Notes under the pieces: model-generated
Told to the model about the DNA's origin: nothing
What the model saw: only the letters and a program-made list of their open reading frames with translations
Database searches by the model: none
Made by a program: the position numbers and the translations under genes
Assembly: GCF_020687545.1 (NCBI RefSeq)
Contig: NZ_JAJEQX010000015.1
Coordinates: 25,455-89,454 of the forward strand
Direction: 5' to 3'
Source: Ruminococcus turbiniformis
GTDB lineage: Bacteria; Bacillota; Clostridia; Lachnospirales; Lachnospiraceae
DNA length: 64,000 nucleotides
Part shown: one piece after another, positions 1 through 6,833 of the stretch
Position numbering within the stretch: the first letter of the stretch is position 1
How the letters are laid out: each line of letters begins with the position of its first letter

Positions 1-1239
1 GCCGGAAAACGTCATGCGGTTGTCAGCCGCGGCGAATGTCAGTCCCTCTCCGGTGCCTTTTGCCTCCTCCGGGGAAAGCGGCTCAAACTTTTCCCCCTGG
101 TAAGGCTCCGGCCCGAATACCGGCCATCCATCCACAAAAAACATAGGACGCACCATCATATAGTGCACCGTATAGCTCGCGCGCTGTTCTTCCTCGTCAT
201 AGACGCGGTTCACAGAAGCTCCGTCGCGGAAATGATGGACGAAAAAGTACCTCTTCGACACCGGATCATAAAAGGGCACTCCGTGTCCGGGGCCTCTGAT
301 TCCTCCCCACTCCCAGCCGTTTTCGTCCGTGTTTCTGTCTGCATTTCCATCTGCATTTCTATCTGCGTTTCCGTCTGCGTTTTCATCTGTTTTTACACAG
401 GGATTTTCTGCCCGGAAGCAGTAGCTTCCCGCGAGTTTGAGTCCCATGGACTCTCCTCGAAGGTCCGCTCCGTCCACGTCCGTATAAGGGCCTTCGGCAT
501 GCCGGCTGCGCCCCACCCGGATATCGTAGTCGTCTCCCAGCCACCCGTAGGACTGGAACAGGTAGAAGTACCCCGTCTCCGGCACATAGATCACTGCCGC
601 CCCTTCGGGTCCGTCCGACGTCGCGTCATCCGGTTTCCGGGAGATACATTTTCCCAGGCTGCGGGGATCTTTATCCGCCGGAAGCCCGGTCTTCTCATCC
701 AGCTCTTTTATATAGATCCCTCCGAAAAAGGAACCGTAAACAAGGAAACATTTTCCTCCGTCCCGCACAATGTGCGGGTCAATCCCGTTCGGATACGTAT
801 CGTCCGTGCCCCATGTATCGACCACGACGCCCCTGTTCTCGAAAGGTCCCAGCGGGCCGTCCGCCACGGCAAGCCAGATCCTCGACTCCGAGCTTCCGAA
901 TGCCTTTGTTGCGGAATAGTACAGCCTGTATTCTCCATGTACATACTCCGCGAACGGTGCCCAGAATCCTTCCGTCTCCGGGTAATCTCCATTGTCTGCG
1001 CCTTCTTCCGCAGCCTTCTGCGAGAGCACAGTTCCTTCATATTTAAAATGTACCAGATCGTCCGAACTCCGGACCGGAATACCTCTCTTTTCACAGAGCC
1101 CTGACTCCGGACGGTACACATCGGTACTGTAAGAATAGTACCTGCGGCTTTCCGGGTCCCACATCATGGACGGATCATGGGACCACACAGCCGGATTTTC
1201 GCTTACGTCTGTGTCGTTCAGCCGAAGTGTCCTCTCCAT
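1..1239 (-). CDS. GH43 endo-arabinanase-like glycoside hydrolase, 3' end outside the window
   Basis: Probable endo-1,5-alpha-L-arabinanase or arabinosidase acting on arabinan side chains. About 413 codons are visible and the C-terminus runs off the left edge. The N-terminus carries the five-blade propeller base motif SHDPSMMWD, the middle carries IDPHIV followed by LVYGSFFGG, and later come YLFQSYG, RVGRSR and GPGHG; this set is typical of arabinanase-type GH43. The ATG at 1239 follows AAGGAGG with an 11-base spacer. No signal peptide is visible, so the enzyme is probably cytoplasmic and works on imported oligosaccharides. It lies downstream of the ABC permease genes but behind a strong terminator, so it may depend on read-through or its own promoter. 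A low-complexity Asn-Ala-Asp insert interrupts the fold. Family assignment is firm; substrate is inferred from motifs and neighbours. Confidence 0.85.
   Translation of the reverse strand, partial: MERTLRLNDTDVSENPAVWSHDPSMMWDPESRRYYSYSTDVYRPESGLCEKRGIPVRSSDDLVHFKYEGTVLSQKAAEEGADNGDYPETEGFWAPFAEYVHGEYRLYYSATKAFGSSESRIWLAVADGPLGPFENRGVVVDTWGTDDTYPNGIDPHIVRDGGKCFLVYGSFFGGIYIKELDEKTGLPADKDPRSLGKCISRKPDDATSDGPEGAAVIYVPETGYFYLFQSYGWLGDDYDIRVGRSRHAEGPYTDVDGADLRGESMGLKLAGSYCFRAENPCVKTDENADGNADRNADGNADRNTDENGWEWGGIRGPGHGVPFYDPVSKRYFFVHHFRDGASVNRVYDEEEQRASYTVHYMMVRPMFFVDGWPVFGPEPYQGEKFEPLSPEEAKGTGEGLTFAAADNRMTFSG
321..390 (-). repeat. In-frame Asn-Ala-Asp coding repeat inside the GH43 gene
   Basis: An imperfect 12-base repeat encodes alternating ENAD/GNAD/RNAD/RNTD units, about six in a row, just before the WEWGGIRGPGHG motif. 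It adds a hydrophilic loop between two propeller strands and is absent from the family core as I know it. Confidence 0.8.
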
Positions 1240-1265
1240 TTCATTTTCATCCTCCTTTTCTCCAG

Positions 1266-1305
1266 ACAATCACCGGAAGTGCCAAAAGGCACATTCCGGG
1301 ATTGT
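1266..1305. other. Long hairpin in the leader of the GH43 gene
   Basis: Outer arms ACAAT/ATTGT and inner arms CCGGAAGTGCC/GGCACATTCCGG close on an AAAA loop with one bulge. It sits between the operon terminator and the GH43 start codon. No T tract follows, so it is more likely an RNA stability or attenuation element than a terminator. Confidence 0.5.
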
Positions 1306-1340
1306 AAGCGGTCGCCAAGGTCTCGGACTTTGGCTCGTCG

Positions 1341-1386
1341 CCTGTACAAAAAGGGGCTGCTGTCAGTCAGTCTGAACAGCAGCCCC
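1341..1386 (-). terminator. Intrinsic terminator of the sugar ABC transporter operon
   Basis: Perfect 11-bp stem (arms 1353-1363 and 1376-1386, GGGGCTGCTGT type) with a 12-base loop, followed on the minus strand by TTTTTG. It lies nine bases after the stop codon of the last permease gene. Confidence 0.9.
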
Positions 1387-1394
1387 GTGCGCCG

Positions 1395-2264
1395 TTAGCC
1401 CTTGACTCCGGAAACAGCCATAGATTCAATAATGTATCTCTGGAAGAAAAAGAACAGGAGCAGGGTCGGCAGGATTGCAAGCACCGACGCCGCCATGATA
1501 AGCGGGTAATCACTGTTAACGGCGTAATATGCGTTAAAGGACCGGATTACGACCTGCAGGGTGAACCACTCTTCATCCTGAATAAAAATCGTCGGTGCAA
1601 GATAATCATTCCAGATTCCCATAAACCACAGTACCAGCTGAGTCATCAGCGCTCCCTTCATAAGGGGAAGGAATATGCTGCGGTACATCTTGAAATAGCT
1701 GCATCCGTCGATCTTCGCAGCCTCCACGATGGAGTCCGGAACACTCGTCAGATTCTGTCTCAGGAAGAAGATAATACTGACGTTTCCGAACAGTCCCGGG
1801 ATGATCAGCGGCAGAAGACTGTTCGTCCAGCCCATCTTCGTGAACATCACGTACTGCGGGATCATTACGACCGCGAAAGGAATCATCATCGTAGCCAGCA
1901 GCCCCAGGAAGATGCCGTTCTTTCCCTTAAACTTCAGCTTGCTGAAGGAGAATGCCGCAAGGGAAGAAGTAAATCCGCCCACGATCAGCACCGGGAAGGC
2001 CACGGTCAATGTATTCCTAAGACCTCTTAAAAACTCCGGCTTCTGAAGTACTTCCGCGTATTTTCCGAATTTCCACGGATCCGGGATAATGCTGAAGTTT
2101 GCCGACAGTATCTGGTTTTTTGTCATGAATGAACTCAAAAACATGTAGATCAGGGGAAATACCATTATAATCGCGCCGATCAGAAGGAGTGTAAAGATGA
2201 CTCCATCCACTATTTTGGCCTTTTTCGTTTTAACCTCTGAACTCTTTTCGTCAAGATTAGCCAT
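1395..2264 (-). CDS. Carbohydrate ABC transporter permease, MalG/AraQ type
   Basis: Inner-membrane permease of a CUT1 family sugar importer. The 289-residue protein has six predicted membrane helices, starting with a helix near residue 20. The cytoplasmic EAA loop reads EAAKIDGCSYFKMYRSIFLP, which contacts the ATPase. The ATG at 2264 is preferred over an upstream in-frame ATG because AGGAGGTGG sits four bases before it. It follows the other permease gene by 11 bases and ends at a terminator. No ATPase gene is in the window; such systems in Clostridia usually share a MsmK-type ATPase encoded elsewhere. Arabino-oligosaccharides are the likely cargo, inferred from neighbours. Confidence 0.93.
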   Translation of the reverse strand: MANLDEKSSEVKTKKAKIVDGVIFTLLLIGAIIMVFPLIYMFLSSFMTKNQILSANFSIIPDPWKFGKYAEVLQKPEFLRGLRNTLTVAFPVLIVGGFTSSLAAFSFSKLKFKGKNGIFLGLLATMMIPFAVVMIPQYVMFTKMGWTNSLLPLIIPGLFGNVSIIFFLRQNLTSVPDSIVEAAKIDGCSYFKMYRSIFLPLMKGALMTQLVLWFMGIWNDYLAPTIFIQDEEWFTLQVVIRSFNAYYAVNSDYPLIMAASVLAILPTLLLFFFFQRYIIESMAVSGVKG

Positions 2265-2275
2265 ATTTCCACCTC

Positions 2276-3202
2276 CTACTCGATCGTTTTCACCCATTTA
2301 TCCTGTACCTTGAAGTTTATCGCAGTCACGATAAAGATAAAGATCGCAAGGATAAATGCCATCGCTGAACCATAACCCATCTGGTTGTTGCCAAACGCTT
2401 TGTCATACAGATAGAAGACAACTGTCGCCGCACTGTAATTCAGACCTCCGTTCGGAACCATGACAAGGACTTCCACAAACACCTGGAATCCGCCGATCAG
2501 ACCTGTGATAAGCAGGTAGAATGTAACCGGAGAAACAAGCGGTATCGTAATATGCCTGAACAGGTTGAATCCGCTGGCGCCGTCGATCTTCGCCGCCTCA
2601 TAGTAGTCTCTCGGGATACTCTGCAGTCCTGACAGATAGAGGATGATCGATCCTCCGAGACCTTTCCAGACCATGAAGATAATCAGGGACACTTTTACCC
2701 AGAATTCATCTCCCAGCCAGTTCGGGCCATGCGCGCCTGTCAGCGCCTTGATAATGCTGTTCAGCAGACCGTAATCATAGTTGAACACCCACATCCACAG
2801 AATTGCAACCGCGACAAGGGATGACACAACCGGTACATAATATAATGTACGGAGAACTTTGATTCCCCGGATCTTCCTGTTCATTCCCACCGCGATGATA
2901 AGCGCAAGGATCATTCCGATCGGAATACCGATCATGTAAATCACTGTGTTGAAAAGCACTTTCCAGAATTTCTCATCGCCGAGAAGTTTGATATAGTTTT
3001 CCGCTCCCACGAAATTGGCCATCATGTCGTTCATGCCGTTCCACTTGGTCAGACTGGCAACGAACGCAAACACGATAGGGAAGGCCATAAAGATCAGAAA
3101 TCCGATGAACGGGGGCGACACGAATGCCAGTCCCCAGCAGTGCTCCTTAAATTGGGCTTTATTCATCTTTTTCTTTACTGGTTTCACTTTTGTCTCGCTC
3201 AT
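2276..3202 (-). CDS. Carbohydrate ABC transporter permease, MalF type
   Basis: Partner permease of the downstream MalG-type protein; together they form the membrane channel of a CUT1 importer. The 308-residue protein has a lysine-rich N-terminus, then six predicted helices, and an EAA loop (YYEAAKIDGASGFNLFRHIT) near residue 205. The start follows AGGAGG with an eight-base spacer. The genes run binding protein, MalF-type, MalG-type, with a GC-rich hairpin separating this gene from the binding-protein gene, as often seen where the lipoprotein is made in excess. Confidence 0.93.
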   Translation of the reverse strand: MSETKVKPVKKKMNKAQFKEHCWGLAFVSPPFIGFLIFMAFPIVFAFVASLTKWNGMNDMMANFVGAENYIKLLGDEKFWKVLFNTVIYMIGIPIGMILALIIAVGMNRKIRGIKVLRTLYYVPVVSSLVAVAILWMWVFNYDYGLLNSIIKALTGAHGPNWLGDEFWVKVSLIIFMVWKGLGGSIILYLSGLQSIPRDYYEAAKIDGASGFNLFRHITIPLVSPVTFYLLITGLIGGFQVFVEVLVMVPNGGLNYSAATVVFYLYDKAFGNNQMGYGSAMAFILAIFIFIVTAINFKVQDKWVKTIE

Positions 3203-3278
3203 ACCCTATACCTCCTGACAGAGAAAGGAAGAAATTCCGGAAAGCCATGACCGGACTTCTCTCCCCGCCTCTCTTCAA

Positions 3279-3304
3279 GAGAGCCGGCTTTTCCGCCGGC
3301 TCTC
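3279..3304 (-). other. GC-rich intercistronic hairpin
   Basis: Perfect 10-bp arms GAGAGCCGGC/GCCGGCTCTC with a six-base loop, between the binding-protein stop and the first permease. No T tract follows. Hairpins here typically stabilise the upstream mRNA or partly terminate, giving more binding protein than permease. Confidence 0.7.
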
Positions 3305-3313
3305 AGTTACAAC

Positions 3314-4705
3314 TTACTCTACGCTTTCCCACGCCTCGTCAAGAGATTCCTGCATCTTCGGCTGTACTTCCGCAATGTATTCATCCACTGTCATAGAGCC
3401 GTTCTTGACATTGTCAAGTCCCTCCAGGAAGATATCGTGCCACTCTGCGTTCGGAGTGTATGTTGTCTCCTGGAATCTTCCTTCATACTTATCTGTTCCG
3501 TTCAGATAGTTGAAGAACACATCTACATTTGACGGGAATGCAAGTGTTCCGTCGCTGATTGCTGTTACGAACTCGCCCTCTGCAAGAGACTTGATGTTCG
3601 GAAGCTGAATGGACTGTCCGCCTGTGATTCCGGAGAGCTCTTTCTGTCCCTCTTCATTTGTACACAGGTAGGAGATCAGCTCTGTTGCCTCTTCCTGGTT
3701 CTTGCTGTTTGCAGATACGCAGAAGCCTACTGTTCCGAGCCATGTCATGGATTTTCCGCTTGACAGTGTCGGATATGCACACAGATCCCACTCAAACGGG
3801 AATGTCTCTTTGTCCATGAACGCTGCCACATCCCATGTACCGCATGCATAGAACGCTTCCTGTCCGGCCAGCCATCTCTGATATACACCAAGGGAAGCAT
3901 CCTGCTCAACCGTCGGTGTTACTTCGTACTCAAGTGTAAGATCTACATATTTCTGAAGCGCTTCTTTAAACTCAGGTGTGTCGATATTCACGGTCTTGTA
4001 ATCGTCTGTCAGATATGTAGCTCCGTTGGACCATACAAACGGCTGAAGCATGAAGGCATTCGCCATACCGCATCCCCACTGGTCGATCTCGCCGTCACCG
4101 TCCGTATCTTTTGTGAACTGCTTGCACACTTCAACGAACTCTTCATATGTATACGGGTTCTCCGGATCCGGATACGGGATTCCGGCTTCATCAAACATGT
4201 CTTTGTTGTAAGCATATGCAAACACGGAAGCATCTTTCGGCAGAGCGTAAAGGTCTCCTGAACCTGCCTTCTCGCCGTCATAACGGTAGCTGTCCAGCGC
4301 CTCCTGGGCAACAAGCCCGTCTGTGGAGATTCCCTTCTCATCCAGGATCGGCTGAAGGTTTGCGATGTAGCCGTTCTCAACAAACTGCTCTACCGACTCC
4401 GGTCCTACATAGAACACATCCGGAAGGTCTCCCGCTGTCATCATACCGGTCAGAGTCTTGGAATACTCTTCCTGTGTTGTGATCTGGATATCAATATTCG
4501 CGATCGTATCCTTGTGGTCTTCCTGGAACTTCGCGATCATATCCTTGTACACCGCGGACTCGTGGTCGTTCGCAAAGATAAACACCGACAGGTTCTTTCT
4601 TCCGTCTTCCGCCTCACTGGAATCAGAACTTCCGCACCCTGTAAGAACAGTGGTCGCCAGTGTAGCCGCAACAACGCCGACTGAAATGAGTTTTTTCAGT
4701 TTCAT
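3314..4705 (-). CDS. Extracellular sugar-binding lipoprotein of the ABC importer
   Basis: Family 1 solute-binding protein that captures oligosaccharides outside the cell. The 463-residue protein starts with a lysine-rich signal peptide and a lipobox LTGC (Cys about residue 24), followed by a Ser/Asp/Glu-rich linker, then a typical SBP_bac fold with VFYVGPESV and WLAGQEAFYACGTW segments. The ATG follows AAGGAGG. It is the first gene of the transporter operon. An alpha-arabinoside specificity is an inference from the GH43 and GH127 genes around it; xylosides would also be possible. Confidence 0.92.
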   Translation of the reverse strand: MKLKKLISVGVVAATLATTVLTGCGSSDSSEAEDGRKNLSVFIFANDHESAVYKDMIAKFQEDHKDTIANIDIQITTQEEYSKTLTGMMTAGDLPDVFYVGPESVEQFVENGYIANLQPILDEKGISTDGLVAQEALDSYRYDGEKAGSGDLYALPKDASVFAYAYNKDMFDEAGIPYPDPENPYTYEEFVEVCKQFTKDTDGDGEIDQWGCGMANAFMLQPFVWSNGATYLTDDYKTVNIDTPEFKEALQKYVDLTLEYEVTPTVEQDASLGVYQRWLAGQEAFYACGTWDVAAFMDKETFPFEWDLCAYPTLSSGKSMTWLGTVGFCVSANSKNQEEATELISYLCTNEEGQKELSGITGGQSIQLPNIKSLAEGEFVTAISDGTLAFPSNVDVFFNYLNGTDKYEGRFQETTYTPNAEWHDIFLEGLDNVKNGSMTVDEYIAEVQPKMQESLDEAWESVE

Positions 4706-4762
4706 AAATTTTTCCTCCTTTTTTCTTCATGCCTTTATCGACACATTGGATGTTGTGGGTAC

Positions 4763-4793
4763 ATAATAGCATCATCGTTTAGATTAATCAATA
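4763..4793 (-). promoter_or_regulatory. Promoter and shared operator motif of the binding-protein operon
   Basis: On the minus strand TTGATT (4786-4791) and TATTAT (4763-4768) are separated by 17 bases. The -35 box lies inside TATTGATTAATCTAAA, a 16-bp sequence found again, exactly, upstream of the GH127 gene. This suggests one sugar-responsive regulator controls both, perhaps an AraC- or LacI-type protein encoded elsewhere. Confidence 0.6.
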
Positions 4794-4889
4794 TATTTTA
4801 TTTTTTTCTAAATATAACATCTATTTTCAATGTTATTCACAATTTTCTCGCATTATTTTTGTGCATATATCACAATATATTTTAACTTC

Positions 4890-4907
4890 TTTTAGTTTTA
4901 TCTAAAA
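4890..4907. promoter_or_regulatory. Palindrome related to the arabinan-locus operator
   Basis: TTTTAG-N6-CTAAAA lies just past the GH43 stop codon and about 185 bases upstream of the binding-protein start. It shares ATCTAAAATACTTT with the site upstream of GH127. A possible accessory operator; function not shown. Confidence 0.4.
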
Positions 4908-4911
4908 TACT

Positions 4912-5892
4912 TTATTTAATAAATTTGTTGTCATAGGAAAATACCGGGAATCCATTCTCGTCATAGCATACCTTCATCACCATGGCATGTCTGTTCGGAT
5001 CATAGAGCGGATCTCCCACGATCTCGTCATATGGCCTGGCGTGATACACGCACAGATCAGTCACACCGTCTTCCGCTTTCACAAAAGAGTTGTGTCCCGG
5101 TCCGTAGATTCCCTTCTCCTCATCCGTCTTAAGCACCGGATATCTCATCTTTGTCCACGCGTGGGGATCAAGCACATCTTTATCCTCATCGATATACATC
5201 ATACCCATGCAGTAGCACGCGCCGGTTGCGCTCGCCGAAAAAGTCATGAAGATCTTTCCGTCGTGCTTTAACACTGCCGGCCCCTCATCAACCCAGAAGT
5301 CCACTCTCTCCCAGTCATAGTCGGGCGTCGTGAGAAGCACCTGCGCTGTCGCAAGTTTATTCGGGCTTTCCATACGGGCAATGTAAAGGTTTGACACCTG
5401 CCTGCCGACTCCCGTTTTCTCCGCCCATATATAATAATGCCCGCCTTTGTGCTCAAACACGGTGGCATCAAGCGAAAATGCATGGAAAGAAAACTCGTCT
5501 CCGTCCGCCGCGCGCATCATTCCCATCTCTTCCCATGTGTCTTTCATCGGGTCAGTTCCCGTGCAGCGAAGCACATACGGCCTGATCTCCCACACATTGT
5601 CTTTGTCCCCGGCCGCATAGTAGATATACCAGTTTCCGTCCAGACAGTGAATCTCCGGAGCCCATATATGGATGCTCTGCTCTCCGCTCTCATGTTTGTG
5701 CCAGAGCGTGACTTCCTCCGCGTCTCTGAGCCCTTCCACCGTCTCTGCGCTCCGCAGAACGATTCTGTCATAATCCGGGACCGACGCCGTAAAATAGTAC
5801 GTCCCGTCCGTGTGGCGATAGACATACGGATCCGCCCGCTGCGCGATAAACGGTTCATTCCAGGATGTCTTTCGATAATTGCTGTTATTCAT
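4912..5892 (-). CDS. GH43 alpha-L-arabinofuranosidase or beta-xylosidase
   Basis: Cytoplasmic inverting glycosidase, 326 residues, with no signal peptide. The three GH43 catalytic acids are visible: ADPYVYR (base Asp, about residue 22), SLDATVF (pKa-modulating Asp) and DEGPAVL (acid Glu). IHIWAPEIH and GPGHNSFVK are further family motifs. The ATG at 5892 is chosen over one eight codons upstream because AAGGAGG lies six bases before it. The gene has its own promoter and is transcribed toward the binding-protein gene with a 206-base AT-rich gap. It probably removes arabinofuranose from imported oligomers; exact subfamily cannot be fixed by eye. Confidence 0.9.
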   Translation of the reverse strand: MNNSNYRKTSWNEPFIAQRADPYVYRHTDGTYYFTASVPDYDRIVLRSAETVEGLRDAEEVTLWHKHESGEQSIHIWAPEIHCLDGNWYIYYAAGDKDNVWEIRPYVLRCTGTDPMKDTWEEMGMMRAADGDEFSFHAFSLDATVFEHKGGHYYIWAEKTGVGRQVSNLYIARMESPNKLATAQVLLTTPDYDWERVDFWVDEGPAVLKHDGKIFMTFSASATGACYCMGMMYIDEDKDVLDPHAWTKMRYPVLKTDEEKGIYGPGHNSFVKAEDGVTDLCVYHARPYDEIVGDPLYDPNRHAMVMKVCYDENGFPVFSYDNKFIK

Positions 5893-5953
5893 CTTTCTCC
5901 TCCTTATCCGGCACATGTGCTGGCCATACGCACATGGCGCTGTGCTGACCCCA

Positions 5954-5982
5954 AGTCTACACTATGACCGGCCTCAAGGCAA
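5954..5982 (-). promoter_or_regulatory. Promoter of the GH43 gene
   Basis: TTGCCT (5977-5982) and TAGACT (5954-5959) with a 17-base spacer on the minus strand. Just upstream lie AT-rich TTTTAG and TATCTAAA sequences (about 5992-6026) resembling the operator motif of the other arabinan genes. The divergent YesL gene shares this region and has a TATAAT at 6070-6075. Confidence 0.5.
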
Positions 5983-6121
5983 GAGTTATTTTAGTTTTTA
6001 TTAAAATATTACAGTTTTATCTAAATATTTTTGTCTATAATTACATCTGGTTTTTCCGCCCGAAGCAGTTATAATGTATTGTAACGTCAGTACAGAATAA
6101 TCCGCCAGAGAGGAGTCTGAT

Positions 6122-6775
6122 ATGAACCTGTTTTCCTATGACAGTATGTTTTCACGTTTCTTATATTTTGTCGCCGACATTGTAACGCTGCATTTCCTGT
6201 GGCTGATACACAGCCTCCCGATCGTCACGATCGGCGCGTCCACCACAGCGCTCTACTACAGCTGCATGAAGCGTATCCGCACCGGCGAAGGCTATGTAAC
6301 GCGGAACTTCCGCAAGTCGTTCCGTGAGAATTTCCGCCAGTCCACCATCATCTGGCTCATCCTGCTTGTAACGGCAGCCGTGTTTTTCTGCGATCTGCGC
6401 ATCGGCATGGCGGTCGGCGGCACGATGGGAAGCGTTATGCTTGCAAGCTGCTCCGTGTTTCTCATTCCGCTGCTGCTTCTTGCGGTTTACATCTTCCCCG
6501 TGCAGGCGAAGTTTGAAAACCCTGTGTTTGAGAATATCAAAAACGCACTGATTATGTCAATCCGGCATTTTCCGTGTTCCCTGCTTCTCATCGCAATCTA
6601 TGTGACGATTTTCCTTCTTCTGTTCACCTTCCCGCCTCTGGCAGGGCTTCTTCTCTGCTGCGGAGCGGGGCTGATCGGCTACCTGACTTCCAATATTTTC
6701 GTATATATTTTCCGGAAATATGTGCCCGACGAGCTGGAGAACGACCTGGAAGCTTCCGGAGAACACTTTGAGTAG
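6122..6775 (+). CDS. YesL family membrane protein (DUF624)
   Basis: Predicted multi-pass membrane protein of 217 residues. The N-terminus LPIVTIGASTTALYYSCMKR is the DUF624 signature, and four to five hydrophobic helices follow (about residues 15-50, 78-98, 108-130, 150-190). Such genes commonly sit next to CUT1 sugar ABC transporters and glycosidases, as here, and are thought to help transport or sense pectin-type sugars; no biochemical role is established. AGAGGAG lies six bases before the ATG. It is divergent from the GH43 gene and convergent with GH127. Confidence 0.88.
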   Translation: MNLFSYDSMFSRFLYFVADIVTLHFLWLIHSLPIVTIGASTTALYYSCMKRIRTGEGYVTRNFRKSFRENFRQSTIIWLILLVTAAVFFCDLRIGMAVGGTMGSVMLASCSVFLIPLLLLAVYIFPVQAKFENPVFENIKNALIMSIRHFPCSLLLIAIYVTIFLLLFTFPPLAGLLLCCGAGLIGYLTSNIFVYIFRKYVPDELENDLEASGEHFE

Positions 6776-6833
6776 TTCATCGTTCATAATCATAGTTCAT
6801 AATAATAGGGCAGCGGACCGCTGCCCTGTTGCT

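Noticed and set aside
163..1104. Long open frame on the plus strand rich in Val, Cys, Ile and Ser
   Set aside because: It is antisense to the GH43 gene; the odd residues come from the coding repeat read backwards, and no ribosome site or family match is present.
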